Assembly: GCA_015680685.1 (NCBI GenBank)
Contig: MNCI01029140.1
Location: 87,472 to 151,471 of the forward strand
Direction: 5' to 3'
From: Gnetum montanum
Lineage: Eukaryota; Streptophyta; Gnetopsida; Gnetales; Gnetaceae
Length of the DNA: 64,000 bases
Shown here one piece after another: positions 1 to 10,804 of this stretch (its first letter is position 1; each line of letters starts with the position of its first letter). Under the pieces are notes generated by a model that ran no database searches, had not been told where the DNA came from, and saw nothing but the letters and a program-made list of their open reading frames with translations. The position numbers were made by a program, and so were the translations under genes.

Positions 1-509
1 TTTAATCATTTATATTTCCAAGTACTTTACTTTTCTGTTCATTAGTAAAGTGGAACCAATACAGTTAGTTTTGAATATTTACGAATAATCATTTGGTAAT
101 CCCAGTAGTGTTATTGCTTGGTTCACTGAGTAGCATAATGCTTAGTAACCTAGTAACGGTTACATGAGTCCAAGATGTGTACGGTACTCCAAGACTGAAT
201 GTTCATCACTCTAGGCTAGATTAGGTTTACATTACTATCATGACTTAGACTTAGAATTAAATTTCACTCTCAATTATGTTTATCACTAGGAGTAATCAAG
301 GCCTAACAACATCAATTATCATATGCCTTATTTTGGACTAAACCATACATGACAAAGCTGCCACTAGTCCAAGTGGGAAGACAATGTCCTATGATCAATG
401 CTTAACAATCTAGATGCCACAACTACTCCCATCCATGAAATTCGATTGGATCATATGTGAATGTTTATGATTCATATGGTTGGGCCTAGGTGGCACCTGG
501 AACTCATCA
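1..509 (+). mobile_element. LTR, 3' part, of a plus-strand TR-GAG-like element
   Basis: This is the downstream part of a long terminal repeat; its start lies outside the window. It aligns by eye along its length with the LTRs at 45589-46448 and 51109-51929, sharing phrases such as ggtaatcccagtagtg and actaaaccatacatgacaaa. It ends in CTCATCA at 509 and is followed at once by a primer binding site, so it is the 5' LTR of a + strand element. About 115 bp of internal sequence follows (510-625), matching 46449-46565, before the sequence switches to an unrelated LINE relic. The rest of this element is therefore missing here. Confidence 0.85.
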
Positions 510-510
510 T

Positions 511-528
511 TGGCACTGTTGCTAAGGA
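511..528 (+). promoter_or_regulatory. Primer binding site, tRNA-Asp type
   Basis: The sequence TGGCACTGTTGCTAAGGA lies one base after the LTR end. It is a diverged form of the tRNA-Asp-complementary site TGGCGCCGTTGCCGGGGA used by many plant Ty3/gypsy elements. It fixes the + orientation of the truncated element. Confidence 0.75.
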
Positions 529-639
529 TGGTGCTAGTCATCCAGATTAGTTATATCATCAACAATCACTGTAAATGTGTTAACGACCTATCTTTTAGAA
601 AATATTAATATTATAAGTCACACATGCTATCAAAGAAAA

Positions 640-1509
640 GTAAAAAAAACACATAACATCTATGTTGTAGACAATGTAAGCTTGAAATTACTTCTTTTTC
701 ATATCTTCATCTATATAATTGATGGATTACTTAGTCTAGGTGTTAGATCTTTCTGGCATTAGTGTCTTTAAAAAGTTCACTTTTTGGATTTTTTTTTCAT
801 AGTTTAGATGGACCTTTAGGTATCTATATAATTCCATGCCTGGCTATTATTTTCAACAATGTCTAAACTACCAACATTATGTTGCCATTGAATACTTTTT
901 GTTTGTTGTAAACCTATCCTTGCATTAAAATTTTCACAAATAAATACTGAGCCTTTGCTAAAAATTCTACAATATCTTTATTTAACAACTAAAAAGGATG
1001 ATCATAAGAGAGCTCTATAGAATTATACAACATAGCATCTATAGGCGCAAAAAAATAGTATATGGCAAGGAAAGCACATAAGATTTTTAGCCAAATATAT
1101 TGTTTATGATCATTATTTTTTTATAAAAGCACACAATCTTCAATAGATTTCCTCACTAATACTAATGCGACTAGAATCTTTGCCTCTTTACCCTAATCTT
1201 GTGTTTCTTGTAAGAAATTGAATAAATTCAAGAACTACAAAATATACAAAACTGACATCTTTCTAGGTTTTAACAAAACCAAAAAACTCAAAGCTATCAA
1301 AGAAACTATTGAATGAAACAAATTTATTTGCAATTCCACAATCTATATTAGAGAATTCACACATTAAGGTTATATATGTTTTTTGAACAATTTTTGAGTT
1401 ACTGCTTATTTTTAATTACTGCCATGTTGCTAGCATTTAGGTTTGATACAAAACCCTTTTCATCTACTACCTTAATATTTTTCTATTTGTTCAGCCCTTT
1501 CTACAAGTT
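640..1509 (-). pseudogene. LINE endonuclease (EEP) domain relic, copy 1
   Basis: Read on the - strand, this stretch gives a frameshifted apurinic/apyrimidinic-type endonuclease domain of a LINE ORF2. In order there are an N-terminal piece (FFGFVKT, then FVYFVVLEFIQFLTRN near 1240-1330), a middle piece (KQYIWLKILCAF near 1090), a piece around KDIVEFLAK (near 980), and the metal-site motif region FICENFNARIG (near 920), where the family has GDFNAR. Several stops and at least one frameshift break it, and no reverse transcriptase follows. Near-identical copies lie at 24405-25277 and 33670-34540, each directly left of the same LTR, so the LINE relic travels as part of a larger duplicated block. 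Confidence 0.7.
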
Positions 1510-2341
1510 TGATGAGTGGCAAGGTACCTCTACGCCCAACCATATGAATCATTAAGGCATTACGTGTGATCTGATTGAATTTTATGGACCTATAGTTATC
1601 TCACACACTAGTTCCTCTAGAAAGTGGAATAGTGTTAAGAATGTTGGTTGTCTTCCCAACTACACTTGTGAGGCTCAAAGGTATCGTTGAAGTGTAATTA
1701 AGATATATAAATTTTTATCATTTATGTTTTATCGATGTAATCACCTACAATAAGAATAAAGGGTAGAATAGATTGAACCTAATGTATATCACCCAGCTAG
1801 CCTAACACAAGTAATTGCCTCACTTTCCTGAACACATATAGCATTGATTGACTACCAAATGTTAAGCGTTGCTAGGTTACCAAGTACTATATGAATGCTT
1901 GAAGTGGTCGTGCTCATATTCATTAATTGTTGGAAATATATTGCTTAATGAAATCCATTAAGGTAAAGAGAAAGAAAGTAGAATGCAATAAAGAAAATAT
2001 TAAGATATTCTCAGTGCTGCAAAGATTGCGAAAATAGTTTGTTTTATTCCAATCACACTGCTATGCTTAGGTGCATCCGTGCTTGAACAAAGAACTATAC
2101 ACACTTTAGACTCCTTCTGCAGGCACCTAGAAAATATTTTAACTCTAAGGAAAATAAACTACAAGAGCTTCACTACTCTGACTAAGAATGATCAATTTTT
2201 TTTTAAAAAAATGGGATCCTAGGCACAATATTTATAGATTTGGGGAATATACCCTAACGTTGAATATTCAACGTCATGTACCCAATGTTGTGGTCAAGAC
2301 AAACAGTGATTCATCATACCCTCATAGACAACGATTCATCA
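1510..2341 (-). mobile_element. LTR of family Z, copy 1 (minus orientation)
   Basis: This 832-bp LTR starts TGATGAGTGGCAAGG and ends GATTCATCA, the same termini as the other LTRs here. It is followed by TACGCCCATGACTGAATG, which read on the - strand is a polypurine tract, so it is a 3' LTR of a - strand element. A second TTCATCA lies 25 bp inside the end (2310-2316), as if the terminus had been duplicated. A - strand TATA-like TATAAATATT lies near 2230, and the palindrome TTGAATATTCAA lies near 2264. Copies occur at 25278-26109 and 34541-35344. Confidence 0.8.
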
Positions 2342-3400
2342 TACGCCCATGACTGAATGTATGCCAAAAATAACCAATGGAATCAAAGCCTCAATGGATG
2401 GACATGCATGCTTGTTTTTCCAAATCTTCTCCTTCCAACTTAGTCATAGGAGAGATGCCCATTTGTGCTAAAATTATATACGTGGCTTCTCAATTTTTAA
2501 CTTTTTTGTTTCAAACTATTTTTCATACATTTTTTGTTTTTTGGAAAGACATGTTACCCATTCTTGTAGGAAACCCTCTAACTAAGATCCCTTTCACTTC
2601 TTGCTTCTTATTTCTTCCTTCTTTGGAATGGTGGGTAGTCCATGGGGATGTTCCTATACCTTGGATGGTGGAATGATCTTAAGTACCAATGAAAAATCAC
2701 TAGAAGTAGATGGTCTTGATCTGACTAAGGATGGAAGTTACCAAGTCATATTAATCATATCTGCCATAAGGAACTTCATGTAACCTAGATGAGGAACTCC
2801 ATTACATAATCTCTCCCTCTCACTCCACCTATTCTTTCCATGTACCACCTCACTGCCTCTTATCATGATTGTATCCATGGGTTAATTTTACTATGGTCTT
2901 AATTCTTTGAGGGTTTCTTTGGTGATTTGGCTTTTAATAATCCACATCCATTAATCACCTTTGAGATTCATGGATTCTTAGTTTGAGGGCATGCAAGGAA
3001 ATTTAAGGCATGAGCTCACTATGGGGAGGACCCACTTGCATACTTCTTGGTTGGGATGGTTAAACTCTTATCCCCTAGCCATTTTTTCTTTTAAAACCTA
3101 TATTTTCCACCTTAGTGCATCCAGTTTTTGTAATCCTTGATAATAAAATTTTTTCTAAATCTTCTTTCCATATGTATTACTATCCCTTTTCAACCATTCT
3201 TTCTTATTCTAGGCTTTCTAGCTTCCTTTGGGCTCCATTTTCATGTCAAAACTCATTTTCTTACTTAGTATTTTAATTGGAAAAAATTTCATTTTTTGCT
3301 GCATCGATGTAGCTAGATGTGTCAACACATCCCCATCAACACAGCTAGATGCATTAACACATCCCCATTGATGCATCACAATAATCCTATAAATAATGAT
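2342..3400. repeat. Anonymous internal region of composite repeat, copy 1
   Basis: No protein domain is visible. A small part next to the LTR is - oriented internal DNA. From about 2540 on, the sequence resembles the + strand 3' non-coding region of the element at 45.6-51.9 kb: gaaagacatgttacccat against gaaagacatgttagccat, and gggaggacccacttgcatac against ggaggacccacttgcataac. Opposite orientations are therefore fused. The short open frames at 2377-2676 and 2601-2783 are repeated in the other copies but diverge without an obvious coding constraint, so I do not call them genes. Copies are at 26110-27350 and 35345-36500. Confidence 0.6.
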
Positions 3401-3417
3401 NNNNNNNNNNNNNNNNN
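3401..3417. other. Assembly gap (17 N)
   Basis: Seventeen Ns replace roughly 190-200 bp that are present at the equivalent place in the other two copies (between 27165 and 27360), so the gap is undersized. Confidence 0.9.
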
Positions 3418-3566
3418 CAAGAGTTTGACTAGGGTCTAGATCTAGATGGAAAAACAAGGGAGAGATGCCTCTTATTTATAGAATTGGCGACGGGCTGTGA
3501 TATCGTGTACGAGATATCGTACGGAAGGATGTGATATTGTAGCCCATGCAATATTGTTTCCCATCA
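3418..3566 (-). mobile_element. 3' LTR fragment of element A
   Basis: These ~150 bp match the last ~165 bp of the LTR at 10805-11619 (gtttgactagggtctagatc, then TTATTTATA, then GATATCG repeats) and end in CCATCA. The polypurine tract of element A follows. The rest of the LTR is missing. The same truncation is seen at 27351-27510 and 36501-36638, so it predates duplication of the block. Confidence 0.75.
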
Positions 3567-3710
3567 TACCCCCATGACTGAATAAAAAATCGTCCTTGAG
3601 TTTCTCAAAAAATATTGGAAAGGTATGGGATTATTGACTTGAATGGAACTAATGGTGAATGGGATGACATGTGAATGGATCATCATTATAGAACATGAAA
3701 AAACTAGTGT

Positions 3711-4137
3711 TCACGACAACAAGAGTGAACACTTTATACATTTGACATTAGACCTTATTTGGTAGCTGAGAGAGAAGAGAGAAGAGAGAAGAATTCTACT
3801 ACTGCCAATGCCAAGATTGCACCTTTCGTTGTCCATCCATAAGCACACCATCAATCTTGTTCCTTGCATAGTTTCTTTAGCACCGATCCATTCCAAGTGT
3901 TCCCTCCAAGTCCAATCCATGGTTGTATGATTACCATATGCACACACAACATAGTCTTATATTAGCAGGGGTAAACAAATCACAATGCAATTGATACCTT
4001 GCTTCAGTGAAAGGTCTATCGGCTGAGTTGTGGTATGGATGATTGTGAATTCTGGAGATATAATATTGGTGACTATTGAAGATGCAGGGGCTAGGAGAAA
4101 ATTGAAAAAATTGGGTCATGACCCCCATGACTAAGAG
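3711..4137 (-). pseudogene. Small 3' reading frame of element A, spliced-looking
   Basis: Between the protease and the 3' LTR, the - strand carries a short frame also found at 27655-28068 and 36770-37192. The upstream part reads about 40 codons, including IVTNIISPE and HTTTQPIDLS. The downstream part reads GNHTTMDWTWREHLEWIG and runs to a stop at 3711. In the other copies these parts are separated by 60 nt beginning GTATCAA and ending TGCAG, which would join them in frame. In this copy the acceptor AG has been lost (gtgcatatgg). The protein is unrecognised; its position suggests an accessory 3' ORF of the retrotransposon. Confidence 0.4.
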
Positions 4138-4456
4138 CGAACCTCTAGTAGCAATAGAATGGAAAAAGAAAAGGAATAAGGAAGATGGAGAAAAGGATAA
4201 AACTGTAACATCAATGAAATGGATGTCATGATGGAAATGAACAAAATAAATGGTGACTGCAGAAATGTTTAAAGAAAATAAACTAATGGATGCACCAAAT
4301 AGGAATGTTAGTTAGTTCCATGCATGTTAGTGAGTTTCTTTCCTTATTAGCTATCAACCACTAGGTTTTTTCTTGTTGCGTGGTTGCTACATATAGGCAC
4401 CTTTGTATCTAAGTTTTTTTGGCACACTGGTTGCATACAAGAAATGTTGAGCACTC

Positions 4457-5034
4457 CTATACATCATTACCCTCTATATCATTGTATGTGATGCATGAAA
4501 CTTTCTTCTTCTCAAACTTTTTATAAATTTTTGCCTTAGATATTTCCAAGGAAAGATCGCGGATTTGTAGGCATGTGTTTATGGTACTTAGCCATTTCCT
4601 CCGCATTATAATTGGGAAATCCACTTTATTATTGTTGACTTCTATCACTAAGAAATTAGTTGGGTATGACCAACTACGCACAGTGGTAACAATGTCCTCC
4701 ACAAGTCCCAAAGGGATAGTGATGGACTGGTTAGCCAGCTCTAATTGAATATTACTTTTGTTAAGTGGAGGTAGGTTCTAGGCTTTATACATTTCTTGCA
4801 TATTAAGTTGACTCTAGAACCTGAGTCAAAAAGAGCCTTACGTGGTTCACTCCTAGTAACTTGGAGGTAGATTAAGGGACTTCTAGGATTAGAGATTTTT
4901 CTAGGAAGGTGGCCCACCTTTATCCAATTAGTGATGATATGTATTAATATAACCGCGTGCGTTGAGGTGTGTTTTTGGTTTGAAGGAAGCTCCAAAGCCT
5001 TACTTGATGGAGGAGTAGTCATTGACTCAACCAC
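4457..5034 (-). pseudogene. Retropepsin-like aspartic protease relic, element A
   Basis: Two - strand open segments give the protease region of a Ty3/gypsy polyprotein. The first (5034-4741) holds the active-site region KALFDSGSRVNLI, with DSG where the family has DTG/DSG. The second (4711-4457) holds the C-terminal half, with ETSYPTNFLVIEV-like and ACLQIRDLSLEIS-like segments also seen in copies B and C. A stop and frame change near 4740 breaks it. In an intact element this enzyme would cleave the gag polyprotein in the particle. Homologous relics are at 7583-8209 and 29675-30300. Confidence 0.7.
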
Positions 5035-5500
5035 TTATGAATGTGAGACGTGGTTTGGACTATTGGTTCTAAAGAAAGGTCTTCTCTTTGTATGGTTGTT
5101 AAAACTAACAGTGGGTTGAAGGTTTATAGCTCTTGTAGCATTACATTGCTACAGTAGAGTGGGGAGTTCCCCTTGCATTGTTGGAGCAACTGGTAGTGGA
5201 ACTATCGACGTAAGAGATGCAGAAGGATTCGAAGGATGATATGTAGGTGGAGTGTCTCTTCCAAGAGAGGGAGTCTTAAAATGCTCTTGAACTTGGTAGT
5301 ACCATTGTGGATTCATGTGATTAATAGATTCATTTGGAGAAACTAGCTACTGCATGTAATAGCCATATGGATCTAGTTGCCAGTAAGGGTATTGTTGCCT
5401 AGGCAGTGGCACCCCATGACTGTGGGTATTGCCACTACTGGTGGTGCTTGATGGGTTGTGGTGGAGTTCCACTTGGATAGTAAGTTAACAGTTGGTAAAA

Positions 5501-6208
5501 CTATCCTAAGCTACCTTGGGAATAAGGTAACGTTTGGGGTGCCTGCTGTTTGTTAAATCTTGAGTTGAATGCATACACCGCAGACTCTTGTAGATGTGAG
5601 ATTATTGGGCAACATCCCTTAGGATGGTCATATTGGTAGATCTCACATCCACCCTCACTGTCTATATCAGAGTCCACAACCTCATCGAAAATATTCATTT
5701 TTCCCTTACCCTTGTTATGTGCATGGTCGAAATATCTCCTCTTTTTCTTATCATGGTCATTACTTCACTCGTTAGACTTCTCTATGATTTTTAAAATGGT
5801 TTTCAATCTACTATCTGAGAAGTCCCACATTTGATCTACCTTAGTTGACACTTTGGTTGTTAACTTTTGAAGTCACAATTTTTTTCTATTCGCCAACTCT
5901 TCGAGTGGTGACTCATCCTCTTCCTCATAGAATCTTACTACCCTCTTTCGGAGGGAAGGATCGTGGTTATAGTCTTTTGAGCTTTCTCTTTTCTGTAGCT
6001 CTCCTTCTTCCTTAGCTACTTGCTCCAAAAATCTATGAACTTCATGAGACCTAGGTTTAGATAACCTCCCTTGGGCATATGTCCCAAGGGTTCTCCTAGT
6101 CTCATGTCTTAGCCCAACTACGAGATGGTGTAGTTGATCCAGTTGTGCGTAACCATGGCCTAGGCAACAATGTAGCAATGCATAATATCGACCCATGGTA
6201 GCATCCAA
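5501..6208 (-). pseudogene. gag C-terminal relic, element A
   Basis: Minus-strand frames 6208-5873 and 5698-5501 give retrotransposon gag (capsid-like) sequence, including LLHCCLGHGYAQLDQLHHL, then a charged region HEVHRFLEQVAKEEGELQ, and after a frame break the conserved piece CEIYQYDHPKGCCPIISHL. The same segments recur in B, C and D. I see no CCHC zinc knuckle. Gag would form the cytoplasmic particle; here it is truncated at its N-terminus by the deletion at 6400-6405. Confidence 0.7.
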
Positions 6209-6405
6209 GGGTTCATGATTTCCCTGCTTTCATCCTTGGATCTGCTTATGCAAGTTCAACACTCTGAAGTACGTTTGGTATTTATCGTTAAACAGTTCTA
6301 GCATTGTATTCCATCGTCTAATGTATTTCGGTTCTAAGGAATGATAGCAACTTTCTTCTTCTTTTATGAGTGTCCTAGCAAAAAAAATTAACTTCTACCA
6401 CTCCT

Positions 6406-7032
6406 ACACTCAACCATAAGAATACAAGAATCACATGTGTAATCAGGTGAAACACTATACACTAAGTGCCTACATGCCTTATGGAAGAGCTAATATTAAT
6501 CAATTGTTGTCCTCCTAAGCTTACTTGCATTTTTCATGGTTGTATGTTTAAGTAAGCTTGAGGCATGTGATTTTTATATCTTTTATGTTTTATTGCTTAT
6601 GCTAAGAGAGGAAAGGTGTGAAGAGACTAAGTAACTAACTTTAACTAATTAAGCCTTAATCATCCTAACATCAATATCTATTCCCACTTGTCATTTCAAA
6701 TGCTGAACCAATGCAATGCTATTGGGATTACCTAATGCTATTCGTTAGTGGGATTACGAAGCGTAACCCACGTGCTCAAAACGATCGTACTGAATGCACT
6801 TAACTATGATATTTTATGGTTAAGAGAGATTAAGTCCTTAAGAAAGCATTTAAACAATTAACAATAATTCAAGTCCTATTTAACTTAGTCCATGGACTGC
6901 AAGGTTTATCTAAAACTTTGTCTTTATTTTTGTACACAATTGTGTGCTCAGGTATAGAATTTCTCAAATAAAGATCTGTTCACTTTGGGACTCCTACTAT
7001 GGGTACATGGAAATTATTCCAACTTTAAAATG
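6406..7032 (-). mobile_element. Truncated LTR of element A
   Basis: This ~627-bp stretch matches LTR B from about 10827 to 11452 (caaccataagaatac... tctaactttaaaatg). It lacks the first ~20 bp and the last ~165 bp. The left edge joins gag at a 6-bp shared ACTCCT. The right edge joins internal sequence of element B at about 7033 (taaaagaacca), with a few As in common. Confidence 0.75.
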
Positions 7033-7582
7033 TAAAAGAACCAAACATTAGTATCAACATCGTAAGTTAAAGGTAAAAACTAAACATTAGCAACCAATAG
7101 AAAATAGTTCATACCATCAATAAGAGCACTTATTGGGTGATAAACTTAAAAAAATTGATAAGACACACACATACACACACAAATTAAAGAAAAGGTATAA
7201 ACGATGTTGTAAAACAAAAAAAAAAAGTTAAAGATATTTGTAAAAAAAAAATATGTAAAATAAAAAGCTAAAAAGAAACTGAAGGCTCAAATGATCAGCA
7301 TAGGTGGCCATCTCCCCCATGACTGAATTGAAAGGGAGAGATCTGAGATAATGAGCGTTTGTTTAAATTTTTTAGAAGTGTCAAACTTCTCCCAAGTTAT
7401 GTTTTCAGGTTAAGGGTTGGAAGTTGATGACACTCATACCCCAATGTATCTATGCTTTCATTGTGGTTGCTCGTTGTTCCCCCAGTTAGTTCAATGCATG
7501 TTAGTGAGTTTCTTTCCTTATTAGCTATCAACCACTGGGTGTTTTCTTGTTCCGTGGTTGCTACATACAGGCACATTTGTAT

Positions 7583-8209
7583 CTAAGTTTGCTGGGCATA
7601 CCGGTTGCATACAAGAAATGTTGAGCACTCCCGTACATCATCACCATCTATATCACTATATGTGATGCATGGAACTTTCTTCTTCTCAAACTTTTTATAA
7701 ATGTTTTCCTTAGATATTTCCAAGGAAAGATTACGGATTTGTAGGCATGCATTTATGGTACCTAGCCATGCCCTTGCCAATATAATTGGGAAGTCCCCTT
7801 TATTATTTTTGACTTCTATCACTAGGAAATCAGCTGAGTATGACCAATCATGCAAAGTGGTAACAATGTCCTCCACAAGTTCCAAAGGGATAGTGATGGA
7901 TTGGTTAGCCAGCTCTAATTGAATATTTCTTTTCTTGAGTGGAGGCAAGTTCTAGGCTTTATACATTTCTTGCCATATTAAGTTGACTTTGGAACCTAAG
8001 TCAACAAGAGCCTTACGTGGTTCATTCCCAGCAACTTGGAGGTAGATTAAGGGACTTACAGGATCAGAGACTTTTCTAGGAAGGTGGCCCACCTTTATCC
8101 AGTTAGTGATGATATGTGTTAACATTACCGTGTCCGTTGAGCTTTGTTGTTGCTTTGAAGGGAGCTCCAAAGCCTTCCTTGATGGAGGAGTAGTTATAGA
8201 CTCAACCAC
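7583..8209 (-). pseudogene. Retropepsin-like protease relic, element B
   Basis: This is the best preserved protease copy. Frame 8209-7952 carries VGHLPRKVSDPVSPLIYLQV and the active-site region KALVDLGSKVNLI, where DTG has become DLG, so it is unlikely to be active. Frame 7948-7583 (121 codons) carries PLELVEDIVTTLHDWSY, FPIILARAWLGTINACLQI and a C-terminal tail. One stop separates the two frames. It lies downstream of gag, as expected for a gag-pro polyprotein. Confidence 0.75.
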
Positions 8210-8677
8210 TTATGGTTGTGATAGGTGGTTTGGACTATTGGTTGTAAAGAAAGATGTTCTCTTTGTACGGTTGTTAAAACTAATAGTGGGTTGAAGGTTG
8301 ATAGCTCTTGTAGCGTTACGTTGCTGCAGTTGAGTGGGGAGTTCCCCTTGCATTGTTGGAGCGATTGGTAGTGCAACTATCAACATAAGAGATGTAGAAG
8401 GATTCGGAGGATGATATGCATGTGGAGTATCTCTTCCAGGAGCAGGAGTCTTAAAATACTCCTAAACTTGGTAGTACCATTGTGGATTCATGTGATTAAC
8501 AGAGTCATTTGGAGAAGCCAGCTACTACATGTAATAGCCATATGGATCTAGTTGCCAGTAAGGGTATTGTTGCCTAGGCAGTGGCATCCCCCATGACTGT
8601 GGCTATTGCCACTACTGGTGCTGCTTGATAGGTTGTGGTGGAGTTCCACTTGGATAGTATGTTAATAGTTGGTAAAA

Positions 8678-10725
8678 CTATCGTAAGTTACCTTGGGGAT
8701 AAGGTAACCTTTGGGGTACCTTCTGTTTATTAAATCTTGAGTTGAGTGCATACACCCCAGACTCTTGTAGATGTGAGATTATTGGGAAACATCCTTTAGG
8801 ATGGTCATATTGGTAGATCTCACATCCATCCTCATTGTTTGTATCAGACTCCACAACCCCATTGGAAATAGTCATTTTTTCCTTACCCTTGTTATGTGCA
8901 TGGTCTAAATATCTCCTGTTTTTCTTATCATGGTCACTACTTCACTCCTTAGACTCCTCTACAATTTTTAAAACTGTTTCGAATCTACTATCTAAGGAGT
9001 CCCACATCTGATCTACCTTAGTTGACACTTTGGTTGTTAACTTTTGAAGTGGCAAGTTTTTAATATTTTCTAACTTTTAGAGTGGTGACTCATCCTATTC
9101 CTCACAGAATCTTACTCCCCTCCTTTGGAGGGAAGGATCACGGTTATAGTCTTTCGAGCTTTCTCCTTTCCGTAGCTCTTCTTCTTCCTTAGCTACTTGC
9201 TCCAACAATCTATGGACTTCATGGGACCTAAGTTTACATAATCTCCATTGGGCATATGTCCCAAAGGTTCTCCTAGTTTCATGTCTTAGCCCATCTACGA
9301 GATGGTGTAGTTGATCCAGTTGTGCGTAACCATGGCCTAGGCAACAATGTAGCAATGCATAATATCAACCCATGGTAGCATCCAAGGGTTCGTGATTTCC
9401 CTTCTTTCATCCTTGGATCTGCTTATGCAGGTTGGACACTCTGGAGTACGTTTGGTATTTATCATTAAACAGTTCTAGCATTTTACTCCATCGTCTAATG
9501 TATTTCGGTTCTAAGGACTGATAGCAACTTTCTTCTTCTTTTATGAGTGTCCTAGGGAACAACTTTAACTTCTACCACTCCTTTTCAATGTTTTGCAAGG
9601 CACAGGCATCATGAAATTCTTGTAAGTGGTTCTGCAAATCAACATTGTATCCCCCTTCAAATCATTGGATATTATTGATGTCTAGTGTCTTGATCTGGAT
9701 ATCTTTCTAGTGTCTTGTAGGTATTCTCACAGCCTCCATAATGTCTAACATACTCCAAGTTGCTAGTAGGGGTTCTTTTTTTTCATTTCCTTCATGGTAT
9801 CTATGATGCCTACGTGGTTCCCTACTTTCCCTTCTATGCCTTGACTCTCTTGAATGCCCTCTTTCTCACTCTTGAGTAGCTCGTTGAGGGTTCTTATCTT
9901 GCTTACCCTTATCCTCATGGTTGTGCTCTTGGTGACTACATCCTGATGTGGTAGGAGAGTGTGAATGATGCAATGAAGGGAAATAAGAATGGGAACCATT
10001 GCCATGACGATGTTTCTTACCTTCTCTTTGGTGGTTATGGCCTCAATCGTGATGACGATCAGACTGCCCATCCTTGTCATGTGTTTGTCCTTCGTCATTG
10101 AACACTTGGTGTTCGTGGGTATCAAAAATAGGGTTGTGAATTATGGAGTAAAGGTTCTAATGCCCTACCTCCTCACTATCGTTAGGAGGAGGAACATCAT
10201 TTTGTGGGAAACCTATTGAGATAGGTTCACCACTGTTAATTTTTCTTATGATGGGCGAAGCATTATGGGGGCCTTTGCCCTTCAACGATATGTGGTGATT
10301 CTCCTGTCGCAATTCCTATTCACCTTGTACTTCTATGGGATAGTAGTCACTCATGTTGTAATCACATGAAACATACTCAATGTATAATTGAGACATGCCA
10401 ATTATGCAAGGGCACGAAGGAGCATGTTGGGGATAGCTCTATCTAGAGGCAACATTATGTTACCCTCAAAGTCTCTCTATCGCAGTTATTCTTCTTGATG
10501 GAAGAAAAAGGTAAACTTGAGTATATATTCATCATGATGAATATATACCACATTGAATTGTTGAGGAACTGACAGTTCTTGATTATGTATGTTGTGTTGC
10601 CAATTGTCTCTTGTGTGATCCCTAGGTGGTGAAGTGCTTTTATGAGAAGAAGAAGATATTGTTATCTTGTCGGTGTTCTATTGACCATTATTTAAATTTT
10701 ATTCTGATTAACTTGAATGGTTCAT
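8678..10725 (-). pseudogene. gag relic, element B
   Basis: This is the longest gag region in the - strand family, broken into frames with several stops. The N-terminal part (about 10725-10100) reads PQQFNVVYIHHDEYI. The middle holds a His/Asp/Lys-rich region in the frame that copy C keeps open as DKDGQSDHHHDRGHNHRREG. A capsid-like part follows with GHGYAQLDQLHHLVDGLRHE (9355-9095). The C-terminal part (8875-8678) holds CEIYQYDHPKGCFPIISHL. The capsid-like region aligns with the + strand gag at 47195-47330. No zinc knuckle is visible. Confidence 0.65.
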
Positions 10726-10785
10726 CTAAGCTTCCCAACGATGTGAATGATTTCCTATGTTCTACTTAGCACACAAACAACTTAG

Positions 10786-10803
10786 TCCTTGGCAACACTG
10801 CCA
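10786..10803 (-). promoter_or_regulatory. Primer binding site of element B
   Basis: The - strand reads TGGCAGTGTTGCCAAGGA, one base from the LTR end: a diverged tRNA-Asp-type site that defines the element as - oriented. Confidence 0.75.
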
Positions 10804-10804
10804 A

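Larger units (their letters stand above)
3567..6405 (-). mobile_element. Internal region of element A (gag-protease, no pol)
   Basis: This is the - strand internal region of a Ty3/gypsy-like element. It begins at the polypurine tract (CATGGGGGTA on the - strand), has a small 3' reading frame (3711-4137), a spacer, a protease relic (4457-5034) and a gag C-terminal relic (5501-6208). It stops at 6400-6405, where ACTCCT joins directly to LTR sequence. Compared with element B, this removes about 1.24 kb (B 9583-10826) holding the gag N-terminus, the primer binding site and the LTR tip. I see no reverse transcriptase, RNase H or integrase. Confidence 0.75.
7033..10804 (-). mobile_element. Internal region of element B (gag-protease, no pol)
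   Basis: This is the - strand internal region, beginning mid-way through the 3' non-coding part (its own 3' LTR and about 1.6 kb of internal DNA are missing relative to element C) and running through a protease relic and gag to the primer binding site at 10786-10803. The order from the 5' end is PBS, gag, protease, non-coding 3' part. I found no pol domain. AT-rich low-complexity sequence fills 7130-7270. Confidence 0.75.

Noticed and set aside
2377-2783. Overlapping frames of 99 and 60 codons repeated in three places (26368-26550, 35580-35762)
   Set aside because: Repetition comes from block duplication. The frames are antisense to, or in the non-coding 3' part of, retrotransposons, and differences between copies do not respect codons.
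7130-7270. A-rich stretch with cacacacata as an origin or matrix-attachment site
   Set aside because: It is repeated in each copy of the element (29220-29360, 38460-38580) and is simply non-coding internal retrotransposon DNA.
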